Source: Kribbella jejuensis | GTDB taxonomy: Bacteria > Actinomycetota > Actinomycetes > Propionibacteriales > Kribbellaceae | Assembly (NCBI RefSeq): GCF_006715085.1 | Contig: NZ_VFMM01000001.1 | Coordinates: 1,860,001-1,924,000, forward strand | Length of the DNA: 64,000 bases | Direction of reading: 5' to 3' | Shown: piece by piece, positions 23,450-34,652 of the stretch | Position numbering within the stretch: position 1 is the first letter of the stretch | Layout of the letters: every line of letters starts with the position of its first letter | Made by a program: the position numbers and the translations under genes | The notes under the pieces: model-generated | What the model was told of the DNA's origin: nothing | The model's input: only the letters and a program-made list of their open reading frames with translations | Database searches by the model: none

Positions 23450-25624
23450 GTGTTCGAGACGCTCGGCCATTTCATGTACCGGCGGCGCCGGCTGGTGCTC
23501 GCGCTGACCGGAGTTTTCGCCGTCCTCGGGCTCGCCTGGGGCACCGGGGTGTTCGGCTCGCTGGCGAACGGCGGCTTCGACGCCCCGAACACCGAGGCCG
23601 CGAACGCGGTCAAGACCATCGAGCAGAACGTCGGCCGCACCGGCACCGACGTGATCGTGCTCTACCGCAGCCCGTCGTCGACGGTCGCCGATCCCGCCTT
23701 CCGGCAGTCCGTGGAGCAGCATCTGTCCGCGTTGCCGTCCGCCGACGTGACCGGTGTGGCGACGTACTGGAGCACCAAGTCGCCGGCGTTCGTGTCGAAG
23801 GACCAGCACAGCACGTACGCCGTGCTCACGCTGGCCGGCGCGACCCCGGAGGCACGGCTGGACACGTTCCACAAGATCGCTTCGCAGGTACGGTCCCAGG
23901 CCGGCGGTCTGGACACCAAGGTCGGCGGCGAGGTCGCCGTCTTCGACGAGGTGAACACGCAGACCGAGCACGACATCGTGAAGGCCGAGTCGATCTCGAC
24001 ACCGATCGTGCTGGTGTTGCTGGTCCTGGTGTTCGGCGGTCTGGTCGCCGCGTCGCTGCCGCTGTTCGTCGGCGCGCTGGCGATCCTCGGCGCGTTCGTG
24101 CTGCTCCGCGGCCTGTCGGCGATCACCGACGTGTCGATCTTCTCGATCAACATCGTCACGATGATCGGGCTCGGCCTGGCGATCGACTACGCGTTGTTCA
24201 TCGTCACCCGGTTCCGCGAGGAGCTTGCTCGCGGCAACGATGTGGAGACGGCGCTGACCGCGACGATGGCGACCGCCGGGCGGACCGTGGCGTTCTCCGG
24301 CGTGACCGTCGGCGTCGCGATCAGCAGTCTGGTGCTGTTCCCGGTGATGTTCCTGAAGTCGATGGCGTACGGCGGCGCGGCGGCGGTCGCGATCGCGATG
24401 ATCGCCGCGTTGACTGCTCTTCCCGCCCTGCTCGCGGTGCTCGGTCACCGGGTGAACAAGCTGCGGATCTTCAAGCCCCGCACGGCTGCCGCTGCTGGGC
24501 ATGGTGCCTGGTACCGCCTGGCGCACAGCGTGATGCGACGGCCGGTGCGGTACGTCGTGATCCTCGTACCGGTGCTGCTGGTGCTCGGGATCCCGTTCCT
24601 GAGCGCACAGCTCGGCGGAGTGGATCACCGGTCGTTGCCTGTGGGCGCGACCTCGCGGACCGTGACCGAGACGCTGCAGCGGGACTTCCCCGGGGCGGGC
24701 GGATCGGACATCTACGCGGCCGTGCGGTTCTCCTCTGCTCCAGCGTATCCGGCGGCGGCGCTGGCGCCGTACATCGCTCGGTTGAAGCAGGTGCGGGATG
24801 TGGAGGACGTACGGCTCGGTGGGTACGCGCACGGGGTCGCCTCAGTCGTCGTACACACGCACTACACCGGACAGGAGCTACCTGCGCGGGACGTCGTCCA
24901 CGGTGTGCGCGCGGTGCCGGCGCCGAGCGGTACCTCTGTGCAGGTCGGTGGCGAGACGGCAGCGGTGATCGATCTGCTGCACGTGCTGAAGGAGCGCGCG
25001 CCGTACATGGCCGGGTTCATCGTGATCGTCACGTTCGTCCTGCTGTTCGTTGCCTTCGGCTCCTTCGTGTTGCCGTTGAAGGCGTTGCTGATGAACGTGC
25101 TGTCGCTGTCGGCGGCGTTCGGGGCGATGGTGTGGATCTTCCAGGAAGGACATCTGTCCGGGGTGCTGGGCTTCACCCCGGCCGGGTTCCTGGACGCGAC
25201 GAACCCGGTGCTGCTGTTCGCCGTGCTGTTCGGGCTGTCGATGGACTACGAGGTGTTCCTGCTCAGCCGGATCCGCGAGGAGTACGACCGGACCGGCGAC
25301 AACACCCAGGCGGTCGCGCTCGGGTTGCAGCGGACCGGCGGGATCATCACCAGCGCGGCGTTGCTGCTGATCATCGTGGTGGCGGCGTTCTCCACGTCGG
25401 GCATCGTGTTCGTGAAGATGATCGGCGTCGGACTGGTGATCGCGATCGCACTGGACGCGACGATCGTGCGGGCGTTGCTGGTACCGGCGACGATGCGGCT
25501 GCTCGGCCGCGCGAACTGGTGGGCGCCGGCGCCACTGGTTCGCTGGTGGCGGCGCAACGGGTTCCGGGAAGAGCCTCAGGGCTGGAGTCTGGACAGCTCC
25601 CAGGACGAGTTGGTACGGCGATAG
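23450..25624 (+). CDS. MMPL/RND-family efflux transporter
   Basis: A 724-residue transporter of the MmpL class: a first helix at residues 14-35, an extracytoplasmic domain, five helices around residues 185-360 (with GLGLAIDYALFIVTRFREEL), a second soluble domain, and five more helices from about 520 (with FGLSMDYEVFLLSRIREEY). The two Asp-Tyr pairs in these helices are the proton-relay residues. It likely exports a lipid or drug. The start is GTG behind GGGGAGAG. Divergent TetR and the shared palindrome indicate inducible expression. The last 49 bp overlap the convergent pdxH. Confidence 0.92.
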   Translation: MFETLGHFMYRRRRLVLALTGVFAVLGLAWGTGVFGSLANGGFDAPNTEAANAVKTIEQNVGRTGTDVIVLYRSPSSTVADPAFRQSVEQHLSALPSADVTGVATYWSTKSPAFVSKDQHSTYAVLTLAGATPEARLDTFHKIASQVRSQAGGLDTKVGGEVAVFDEVNTQTEHDIVKAESISTPIVLVLLVLVFGGLVAASLPLFVGALAILGAFVLLRGLSAITDVSIFSINIVTMIGLGLAIDYALFIVTRFREELARGNDVETALTATMATAGRTVAFSGVTVGVAISSLVLFPVMFLKSMAYGGAAAVAIAMIAALTALPALLAVLGHRVNKLRIFKPRTAAAAGHGAWYRLAHSVMRRPVRYVVILVPVLLVLGIPFLSAQLGGVDHRSLPVGATSRTVTETLQRDFPGAGGSDIYAAVRFSSAPAYPAAALAPYIARLKQVRDVEDVRLGGYAHGVASVVVHTHYTGQELPARDVVHGVRAVPAPSGTSVQVGGETAAVIDLLHVLKERAPYMAGFIVIVTFVLLFVAFGSFVLPLKALLMNVLSLSAAFGAMVWIFQEGHLSGVLGFTPAGFLDATNPVLLFAVLFGLSMDYEVFLLSRIREEYDRTGDNTQAVALGLQRTGGIITSAALLLIIVVAAFSTSGIVFVKMIGVGLVIAIALDATIVRALLVPATMRLLGRANWWAPAPLVRWWRRNGFREEPQGWSLDSSQDELVRR

Positions 25625-26214
25625 GCCAGGCGGTCGTGCAACCGGCCGGTGCGGCCCTGCCAGAACTCGAACACCTCCGGGGCGACGAGGTAGCCGCCCC
25701 AGAAGTACGGGGTGGAGATCTCGGTGCCTTCCGGCCACTGGCGCTCGTACGACTCGTACTGCAGGTCGAGCTCCTCGCGGGACGCGACCGGCTGACTCTG
25801 CTGTGAGGCCCACGCACCGAGCTGGGATCCACGGGGACGGCTGGCGAAGTACTCGTCGACCTCGTCGGTGGAGAGCTTGGTGACGGTGCCTTCCACGCGC
25901 ACCTGGCGTTCCATGGCGTGCCACGGGAACACCAGCGCACAGTGTGGGTTGGCGGCAAGGTCTTCGGCCTTGCGGGACTGCTGGTTGGTGTAGAACACGA
26001 AGCCCCGCTCGTCCAGGCGCTTCAGCAGCACAGTCCGGGCCGACGGGCGCCCGTTGGCATCGGCTGTGGCGAGCACCATCGCGTTGGGCTCCGACAGACC
26101 GGCTTGGCGAGCCTGCTCCAACCAGACCTCGAACTGCTTCAGAGGGTCGGCGTCCACCTGACTCTCGAGCAGTTCACCGAGACCGTACGTCTCCCGCATC
26201 GCCGCTAGATCCAC
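25576..26214 (-). CDS. pdxH: Pyridoxamine 5'-phosphate oxidase
   Basis: A 212-residue FMN enzyme that oxidises PNP or PMP to pyridoxal 5'-phosphate. The sequence includes RTVLLKRLDERGFVFYTN, SRKAEDLAANP, FASRPRGSQLGAWAS and the C-terminal WQGRTGRLHDRLAYRR, all PdxH signatures. The start is a GTG at 26214 in MDLAAMRETYG. It overlaps the MMPL gene tail-to-tail by 49 bp. Confidence 0.93.
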   Translation of the reverse strand: MDLAAMRETYGLGELLESQVDADPLKQFEVWLEQARQAGLSEPNAMVLATADANGRPSARTVLLKRLDERGFVFYTNQQSRKAEDLAANPHCALVFPWHAMERQVRVEGTVTKLSTDEVDEYFASRPRGSQLGAWASQQSQPVASREELDLQYESYERQWPEGTEISTPYFWGGYLVAPEVFEFWQGRTGRLHDRLAYRRTNSSWELSRLQP

Positions 26215-26360
26215 ACGCCGAGCCTACGGACTGGCCGAACGGGTCACAAAGCTGTCCGGTCGTCGGCGCGGAGAACTATGCTGCCTGAGCGCCCAGGTGC
26301 GCGGGTTCTCCTGGTGAATCCGTGCCCTGACCATGGGGACCATGTGGACAAGGGAGCCGT

Positions 26361-27473
26361 ATGTCTGATCCGAGGACCGAGGTGCAGCACGGGCTGGAGG
26401 GCGTGGTCGCGTTCGACACGCAGATCGCCGAGCCGGACAAGGAAGGTTCGGCGCTCCGCTACCGCGGCGTGGACATCGAGGACCTGGTCGGCCGCGTGCC
26501 CTTCGAGAACGTCTGGGGCCTGCTCGTCGACGGCGCGTTCACGCCCGGGCTGCCGCCGGCGGAGCCGTTCCCGCTGCCCGTGCACACCGGCGACATCCGG
26601 GTCGACGTACAGTCCGCGCTCGCGATGCTGGCACCGGCCTGGGGTCTGCGGCCGCTGTACGACATCGACGACGTCCAGGCGCGTGAGGACCTGTCCCGCG
26701 CCGCGGTGATGGCGTTGTCGTACGTCGCGCAGGCGGCCCGCGGAATCGGGCAGCCGATGGTCCCGCAACGTGAGGTGGACAAGGCGACTACGATCACCGA
26801 GCGGTTCATGATCCGCTGGCGCGGCGAGCCGGACCCTCGGCATGTGAAGGCGGTCGACGCGTACTGGACCTCCGCGGCCGAGCACGGGATGAATGCGTCG
26901 ACGTTCACCGCGCGGGTGATCGCGTCCACCGGCGCGGATGTGGCCGCGGCGCTGTCGGGCGCGGTCGGCGCGATGTCCGGTCCGTTGCACGGCGGCGCGC
27001 CGGCCCGGGTGCTGACGATGATCGAGGGCGTGGAGCGTTCCGGCGACGCCCGCTCGTACGTGAAGGGCCTGCTGGACGCGGGCGAGCGGCTGATGGGCTT
27101 CGGGCACCGCGTGTACCGGGCCGAGGACCCCCGCGCCCGGGTACTTCGGCGTACGGCCCGGGAACTGGCGGCGCCGCGTTACGAGGTGGCCGAGGCGCTG
27201 GAGCAGGCCGCGCTGGCCGAGCTGCGCGAGCGGCGGCCGGACCGCGTACTGGAGACGAACGTCGAGTTCTGGGCGGCGATCGTGCTGGACTTCGCCGAGG
27301 TGCCGCCGCCGATGTTCACGTCGATGTTCACCTGCGCCCGGACCGCGGGCTGGAGCGCCCATGTCCTGGAGCAGAAGCGAACCGGCCGGCTGATCCGCCC
27401 GTCCGCGATCTACTCCGGCCCCGCCTCCCGCCCGGCCGACGCGATCGAAGGCTGGGACCCCAACTGGGCCTAA
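26361..27473 (+). CDS. Citrate synthase-like protein (citrate synthase 2 type)
   Basis: A 370-residue member of the citrate synthase family. The catalytic histidines are in EHGMNASTF and GFGHRVYRAEDPR, with SGPLHGGAP between them. The catalytic Asp region reads NVEFWAAIVLDF: the usual Asp is Glu, which is characteristic of the actinobacterial paralogue called citrate synthase 2 and may change substrate or rate. AGGGAG lies four bases before ATG 26361. The stop overlaps the convergent AraC gene by four bases. Confidence 0.88.
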   Translation: MSDPRTEVQHGLEGVVAFDTQIAEPDKEGSALRYRGVDIEDLVGRVPFENVWGLLVDGAFTPGLPPAEPFPLPVHTGDIRVDVQSALAMLAPAWGLRPLYDIDDVQAREDLSRAAVMALSYVAQAARGIGQPMVPQREVDKATTITERFMIRWRGEPDPRHVKAVDAYWTSAAEHGMNASTFTARVIASTGADVAAALSGAVGAMSGPLHGGAPARVLTMIEGVERSGDARSYVKGLLDAGERLMGFGHRVYRAEDPRARVLRRTARELAAPRYEVAEALEQAALAELRERRPDRVLETNVEFWAAIVLDFAEVPPPMFTSMFTCARTAGWSAHVLEQKRTGRLIRPSAIYSGPASRPADAIEGWDPNWA

Positions 27474-28225
27474 CGGTCCTGACTCGGAGGGCGGCCGGTG
27501 CGTTGTTTGTACTGGCGGCTGAAGTACGGGACGTCTGTGTAGCCGAGGGCGGTGGCCGTTTCGGTGACGGTCATGCCGCTCTCGGTCAGGAGCTGGTGCG
27601 CGCGGTCGATCCGCGCCTGGATCAGGTACTGCGCCGGCGACATCCCGAACTGTTTGACGAAGCGGCGGGTGAACTGCGCCCGGCTGAGTGCGGCGCGGCG
27701 TGACATCTCACTGACGGTCCAGTCCCGGCCCGGGTCCTCCCGGAGCTGCCTCGCGATCTCGTCGACCGCCTCATCGGTCCTGCCACGACCGGGATTGTGA
27801 ACCGCGTCCCAGATCAGCGCGACCAGTTGCTCGAGGCACAGTTCGGCCTGGCGCCGCCCGATCGGATCACCCCGCCGGTACGCAGCGTCGCTGGTACGGG
27901 CCAGTACGCCGAGCAGTTCGCGATCCATCACCTCGCCCCACCGCGGATCCGGCGCGACCGTCGGCGTGGTCACGAAGTGCATGCCGAAGACCAGCAGCCT
28001 GCGGTGCGGGTCGTGCGTCGCCCGCGGTGCGTCGCCCGGCTGGAACACCGCGCAGATCCCGGGGTGCAGTTCCTGGCGGCGGCCGTCGAGCTCGAGCGCG
28101 CCGCGACCGTCGAGGACACACCAGAGCAGGTGGTCGGCGAGCCGCGGCGAGGTCCAGGACCAACTCGGTTCGCACCGCCAGAACGTCGGGGCGGACATCC
28201 GTTCGAGATCGAAGGCATGCAACAA
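27470..28225 (-). CDS. AraC-family transcriptional regulator
   Basis: A 251-residue regulator with an N-terminal cupin-like domain (LLWCVLDGRGALELDG, PGDAPRATH) and a C-terminal double HTH: WTVSEMSRRAALSRAQFTRRF and MTVTETATALGYTDVPYFSRQYK. The start is uncertain: TTG 28225 or ATG 28198. It is divergent from the PhyH dioxygenase gene, which it probably activates. Confidence 0.9.
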   Translation of the reverse strand: MLHAFDLERMSAPTFWRCEPSWSWTSPRLADHLLWCVLDGRGALELDGRRQELHPGICAVFQPGDAPRATHDPHRRLLVFGMHFVTTPTVAPDPRWGEVMDRELLGVLARTSDAAYRRGDPIGRRQAELCLEQLVALIWDAVHNPGRGRTDEAVDEIARQLREDPGRDWTVSEMSRRAALSRAQFTRRFVKQFGMSPAQYLIQARIDRAHQLLTESGMTVTETATALGYTDVPYFSRQYKQRTGRPPSQDR

Positions 28226-28324
28226 AAGTTCAAGTCCTCGCGTGAATCTTCCGTCGTCCCGCGCCGGGTCTGGGCAAGAAAATAGGATTGTCAGCAGAGT
28301 AAGGCACAGACGCGGGAGCCGTGC

Positions 28325-30461
<2,137 letters not shown>

Positions 30462-30474
30462 GTCATGTGGGTTG

Positions 30475-30510
30475 AGAGCCGTCGTCCTTTCGCGGGGCGG
30501 CGGCTCTTTT
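30475..30510. terminator. Intrinsic terminator between convergent serC and the secreted-protein gene
   Basis: AGAGCCGTCGTCC pairs with GGGGCGGCGGCTCT around a TTTCGC loop and is followed by TTTT on the plus strand: a classic intrinsic terminator for serC. The convergent gene ends exactly at its 3' edge, so the hairpin may serve both. Confidence 0.8.
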
Positions 30511-31598
30511 CATGAGTGCTGCCGACGGTGCGGGGTACGCGGGGCCCGGCCGGTGAGGCGGTCGTTCTCGGCCTGGCGGTCCGCGCGTTCGCGGCGGCCC
30601 GGCGGGAACGTGAAGACCGTGATGACCAGCGCGAACAGCGCGGCGCCGATGATGATCCAGCGCAGGTTGTGGCTCTTGCCGGAGTCCGAGTTCGTGCTGT
30701 CGGACGTCGAAGCCGGCTTGGGCGTGCCGGTGGCCGTCGTCGTCTTCGTACCGGTCGCCGCCTTCACGGGCACGGCCAGCTCGTAGATGCCCGGGCTCGT
30801 CCCGTCGGACCCGAACACCACGGTCCCGTCGGTGCCGCCGAGCGCGATGCTGTCGCCTTCACCGGGCAGCGTGGCACTGCGGGCGATCGCGTTCGGGTTG
30901 TCGCCCCAGGCTACGGTCGCGAGGTCGGTCGTGGTCCGCAGTACGGCTTGCTGACCGTCCGGCAGGAACGTGCCGTCCGTGATCACGCCGTTCGGCGCGG
31001 GAGCGAGCTTGGTCAGGTCGTTGGTGCCCTGTCGGGTAGGCGCGGGCGGCGCGGAGTAGATCGCGCCGGCACCCTTGGACGACTTCGTCACGACGTACAG
31101 TTGGCTGGTCTCCGGGTCGATCAGCAGCGTCTCGGCATCGTGGGCGCCGTCGGGATACTTGAAGTCGTACTGGTGGTACTTCACGTTGGCGTCCTGCAGG
31201 CTGTCCGGTTCCGGGATCGTGTAGATCTCGATCTGCTGCCGGGTCTCCTTGCTGTCGCCGATGTCGGCGATGTACAGCGTGCCGTTGCGATCCATGCCGA
31301 GCGCCTCGACATCCTCGACCTTCGCGCCGAACCGGAACACCGCCTCCACCTTGCCGGTCGCGTCGAGAGCGAAGAACCGCCCGGTGTCACCGGAACTGCT
31401 CACCGCCCAGTACGTGCCCTGGTGCTTGCTGCTCCGGACCAGTCCGGTCGGCCGCTTGATCCGGTCGTCCTTGATCGAGAACAGCTTCTTCGGCGCGGCG
31501 GGTTCCGCGGTGCCGGTGGCGGAGGCCGGTAGTGCGAGACCCGCGAGGGTGCAGAGCGTCGCGCCCACCAGGGCGACTACCGTCCGGAGCTGTCTCAC
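30510..31598 (-). CDS. Secreted, membrane-anchored beta-propeller-like protein
   Basis: A 362-residue protein with a signal sequence (VALVGATLCTLAGLALPASA), a central region with repeated strands such as LYIADIGDSKETRQQIEIY and ETLLIDPETSQLYVVTKS that looks like a beta-propeller, a Thr/Ser/Pro-rich linker and one C-terminal membrane helix (WIIIGAALFALVITVF) followed by a basic tail. I do not know its function. The GTG at 31598 overlaps the stop of the methyltransferase gene (GTGA), and GAGGTGG precedes it. Confidence 0.75.
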   Translation of the reverse strand: MRQLRTVVALVGATLCTLAGLALPASATGTAEPAAPKKLFSIKDDRIKRPTGLVRSSKHQGTYWAVSSSGDTGRFFALDATGKVEAVFRFGAKVEDVEALGMDRNGTLYIADIGDSKETRQQIEIYTIPEPDSLQDANVKYHQYDFKYPDGAHDAETLLIDPETSQLYVVTKSSKGAGAIYSAPPAPTRQGTNDLTKLAPAPNGVITDGTFLPDGQQAVLRTTTDLATVAWGDNPNAIARSATLPGEGDSIALGGTDGTVVFGSDGTSPGIYELAVPVKAATGTKTTTATGTPKPASTSDSTNSDSGKSHNLRWIIIGAALFALVITVFTFPPGRRERADRQAENDRLTGRAPRTPHRRQHS

Positions 31599-32887
31599 GA
31601 ATCCACCTCGGCGCCTCGGGGAAGCAGGAGCTGCGCCAGCCGCGGCGTCACCTGCCATTCAGTGACCATCGCCTGGTACTCGGCCCGCAGCTCGGCGGTC
31701 GGCTTGGCACCGGTCCGCGCGGCGCGGAGCAGCAGATTGCGCGGCGTGTGCTGACTGTCCACGAATTGCACGACCTCCACCCGGTAACCGACCTGTCGGA
31801 GCACCGCCGCCCGCAGGGAGTCCGTCAGTACGTCGGCGAACCGCTCACGAACGATGCCATATCTCGTCATCAACGCATAAGGCGCCGGTGGTGTGACGCT
31901 CTTGAGCTGCTTCTGGATGTCGTGATGACAACACGGAGCCGCCAGCACCAGCGCGGCCTCCCACCCGACCGCCCGCGCCAGCGCGTCGTCGGTAGCCGTG
32001 TCACACGCGTGCAGCGCCAGTACGACGTCCGGCCGCACGTCCAACTCGGCCCCTTGGATGGTCGCATCCAAAAACCGCAGATGCTCCTGCCACCCGAGTG
32101 CCTCGACCACCCTGGTGTTCCGCTTCCGAGCCGCCGGATTGTGGTCGATACCAGTCATCCGCACGTCATATCCCCGCACCGAGAGCAGGTGGTACGCCGC
32201 CAGCGTCAAATAGGCATTCCCACACCCAAGATCCACAACCTGCAGCGGCTCCGCCGTACCTGACCCGCCCGCCGACCCGGCCGCGGTGATCCGCCCGGCC
32301 TGCACGGCTTCGTCGACGGCCGGAGCGAGCAGCTTGCAGAACTCCTCGATCTGCTTGTACTTCGCCTGCCGCGACGGCTTCACCCGCCCCTGGTGATCAC
32401 TGATCCCCAGCTCGATCAAGAACGGGGCCGCCGGATCAAGCACCCGCTGCTTCACCCGATCGTGACTGGTCTCCTGCACCCGGGCGTCATCCTGCCGGTG
32501 CAGAAGCTCCTTCCCCTTCTTCGTGTACCGCAGCCGCAACGTCTCAGCGGTCGTCTCCACATGCCAAGACCCGTACCCGGTCTCCAGCAACTCGTCGACC
32601 ACCTTCTCGACGTCGCCGTCGGGCACGTTCCGCGTATGAGCCTGCCGCTCATCAAACTCCGCGACCTGAAGGTGCCGCTCCCCCTTCAAATCCACATACC
32701 TGAGCTCAACCCGCAAGTACTCCGGCGCCTCAACCCCTCGCCGCCGCCCCGACCCAAGCCCCCGCACGAGCCCGACCCGATCCACCAGCGCAGCCCGCAC
32801 CACAGCCCGCGCCCCGGACTCCTCCGGTCCCGCCGACTCGCCCAACCGCACCTGTGCTCGCACCGCGCCATTGTCCCCGACCCCCAC
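31595..32887 (-). CDS. METTL25-like SAM-dependent methyltransferase
   Basis: A 430-residue protein with a methyltransferase domain of the Methyltransf_32 type in its C-terminal half: VVDLGCGNAYLTLAAYHLL (motif I), GIDHNPAARKRNT, the ALHACDTATDDALARA block and APCCHHDIQKQL, the family hallmark with adjacent Cys and His. Substrate unknown; the eukaryotic relatives are also poorly known. The N-terminal 170 residues are specific to the bacterial group. The start is uncertain: GTG 32887 lacks a ribosome-binding site and GTG 32863 is an alternative. Confidence 0.8.
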   Translation of the reverse strand: MGVGDNGAVRAQVRLGESAGPEESGARAVVRAALVDRVGLVRGLGSGRRRGVEAPEYLRVELRYVDLKGERHLQVAEFDERQAHTRNVPDGDVEKVVDELLETGYGSWHVETTAETLRLRYTKKGKELLHRQDDARVQETSHDRVKQRVLDPAAPFLIELGISDHQGRVKPSRQAKYKQIEEFCKLLAPAVDEAVQAGRITAAGSAGGSGTAEPLQVVDLGCGNAYLTLAAYHLLSVRGYDVRMTGIDHNPAARKRNTRVVEALGWQEHLRFLDATIQGAELDVRPDVVLALHACDTATDDALARAVGWEAALVLAAPCCHHDIQKQLKSVTPPAPYALMTRYGIVRERFADVLTDSLRAAVLRQVGYRVEVVQFVDSQHTPRNLLLRAARTGAKPTAELRAEYQAMVTEWQVTPRLAQLLLPRGAEVDS

Positions 32888-33471
32888 CCAAGATCACAAA
32901 AGGGTCTCGCCCACTCCCCGTCACCCGGCCACCTCGACCGCCCCTCCAACCGCCCACGCCGAACGTGCAGCTCGGCCTGGGCCGCCCGCGCTGCTTGCCG
33001 GGATCCCGAGCTCGACAGCAACCTGCAGCAGCACACCCGAGCTACTCCCACGCGCCGCAGCGGTGGCGAACAGCTGACCATCACCATCGCCAGCCGTCCA
33101 GCAGCCACTCTCGGCCCACTGAAGCAGGGACCGTGGCGACACTTCGCCGATGTAGCCACCGTCCTACAACCCCACGCCGACACCGACTGGACGACCGACC
33201 GCGATCTCATCGATCAGAACTGAGCCTGAACGCCCCAGGCTTACAGACCGAGCGGCCGAAGGCTCAGAGCCTCAGAAACCCAGCGGGTCTCGTAGTACTC
33301 CCGAACACCTCAGCGGCCTCCACCGCCGAGAACACCTCGAACGACGAACCCGCACCTCACAGCGATCCCACGGAATGGCAACCTCAACCGGCGGACCCTC
33401 CGTCCCACCGGCCGCCCGCCCCACGACGCAGTGGCACCAGCCCGACGCCTCAGCCGTTCGAACCTCAACCG
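32888..33471. other. Gene-free stretch downstream of toxin/immunity cluster
   Basis: I find no supportable gene here. Open frames on both strands are shadow-like or low complexity. One plus-strand stretch (about 33000-33223) ending in a TTDRDLIDQN-like peptide looks slightly protein-like but has no start or family. It may be the eroded remains of further toxin or immunity cassettes. Confidence 0.4.
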
Positions 33472-34014
33472 TCATCCGGAACCATCCACCTCGAGGTACT
33501 CCCGCGGCCAGCCCACAAGATCCACCCGATCGGGCGCGTTCCTCAAAGACCAACGAACACTGCGCCATCGCACCAAGCAACCCACACCGCCGTCGAATGA
33601 GTTCCCGCGGCGACATCGCCGCCTCCGTTGGCGGCGGGACACCGGCCAAGCCAGCAATCCGTCCGAGCCTGGCCCGAGCCTCTCGTCTCGCTCGTCCGAC
33701 GCAGCCGAACCAACGGCCGGAGGCGCTCCACCGAGCATGAGTTGCCCTTCGGTCGCATCCTCCCAGAGATAGTCTGTGAGTCCCGTCGGCGCCAGAGCCG
33801 AGCCGAGCACCTCGAGATCCCGAATCGCACCGGAACTCAGCGAGATCTCCCATTCGTAGACCTGCGTACATAGAGTCTCGAAGGCGACGAGCCATTCGCC
33901 AACGTCGATCAGGGATTGCACATTGGCGAGGTCCTTAAGAGGCAGCCCAGTAGCGGAGTCCATCGCGCCGTGGAGTCGGGCCGTAATCTCACCGGGCGTC
34001 AGCTTCAGAGTCAT
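33472..34014 (-). CDS. MafI-like candidate immunity protein with anomalous C-terminal extension
   Basis: The first 90 residues resemble the MafI-type immunity proteins of polymorphic toxins: a helical protein with LIDVGEWLVAFETLCTQVYEW, followed by SSGAIRDLEVLGSAL. Family members usually end near here (about 85-95 residues); this frame continues 90 more codons in an Arg/Ser/Gly-rich tail that looks untranslated or frameshifted. It lies directly after the EndoU-type toxin tip on the same strand, and MafI partners of EndoU-type MafB toxins are known in Neisseria. The base composition is less GC-rich than the neighbours. Confidence 0.5.
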   Translation of the reverse strand: MTLKLTPGEITARLHGAMDSATGLPLKDLANVQSLIDVGEWLVAFETLCTQVYEWEISLSSGAIRDLEVLGSALAPTGLTDYLWEDATEGQLMLGGAPPAVGSAASDERDERLGPGSDGLLAWPVSRRQRRRRCRRGNSFDGGVGCLVRWRSVRWSLRNAPDRVDLVGWPREYLEVDGSG

Positions 34015-34100
34015 GGGAGCGGACCCCCCCGTGATGACGCCCCTCGCCACAAGGTTCGAGGACCACCCGGCTTAACGCCATCGCGGACAGCGTCAACCGT

Positions 34101-34570
34101 CTAGCGGACTGGACCTCCGCCCCGTACGTACTCAGCGCCTAGGCGACCAGTCCGTTGGACCCAAGTAAGCGATGGATCAGTCGCTACATCAGAGATCTTT
34201 TTCATAATCTTGTCGTCGGACCAGCCCTCCGGGAAATGGGTGTTGCCTTCTTCGCCGCCGTAGCGATCTCCATCAAGGATACGCTCACGTCGCGACTCCG
34301 AGGCTAGATCGTTCTCCTTGAATAACTCACTACCCGGGGGTGGATCGGCCTCCTCGAGCGAAGATGCGCGGCCAATCTCCAACCTCAGTCCCACCCGCGG
34401 CTCCGCCCTCTCCAACCTCGCCATCTCCCGCTCCGCATCGCCGCCGGCGCCTTAGCCGATGCCTCCGTCTCCGACGGCGCCTCCGTTTTGGGGTGGCCAT
34501 CTTCTTCCGTGTACGTCGTGGTGGTCTTGAGGTTGTCCGTCTGTTCAATTCTCCAATCTGGGGGCCATCC
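34101..34570 (-). pseudogene. Displaced EndoU-type toxin C-terminal module, frameshifted
   Basis: The frame 34424-34101 ends in a sequence typical of bacterial EndoU ribonuclease tips of contact-dependent toxins: RERILDGDRYGGEEGN, THFPEGWSDDKIMKKI, SDVATDPSLTW. The canonical catalytic His before the ILxGD motif is Arg here. Upstream (34570-34385), another frame gives a natural linker-like peptide (NLKTTTTYTEEDGHPKTE), so a frameshift near 34430 separates linker and toxin. It has no RHS core of its own: an orphan cassette left by displacement, followed by its own immunity gene. Confidence 0.55.
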
Positions 34571-34652
34571 GCGTGCTCACCGGAAGGGAGACGGCCAGCG
34601 CGATCCGAATTCTGACGAACTCCAACCGTAAATCAACTAGCTACGCGCGACG

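Noticed and set aside
23401..25806. 801-residue frame overlapping the MMPL gene in another phase
   Set aside because: Arg/Gly-rich shadow; the MMPL frame has clear helices and motifs.
32393..33223. 276-residue plus-strand frame overlapping the METTL25-like gene
   Set aside because: Mostly a shadow of the methyltransferase gene; only its last part is outside it and has no family.
34330..34548. Arg-rich minus-strand frame across the toxin linker
   Set aside because: A third phase of the frameshifted linker region; its Arg-run comes from GC-rich simple sequence.
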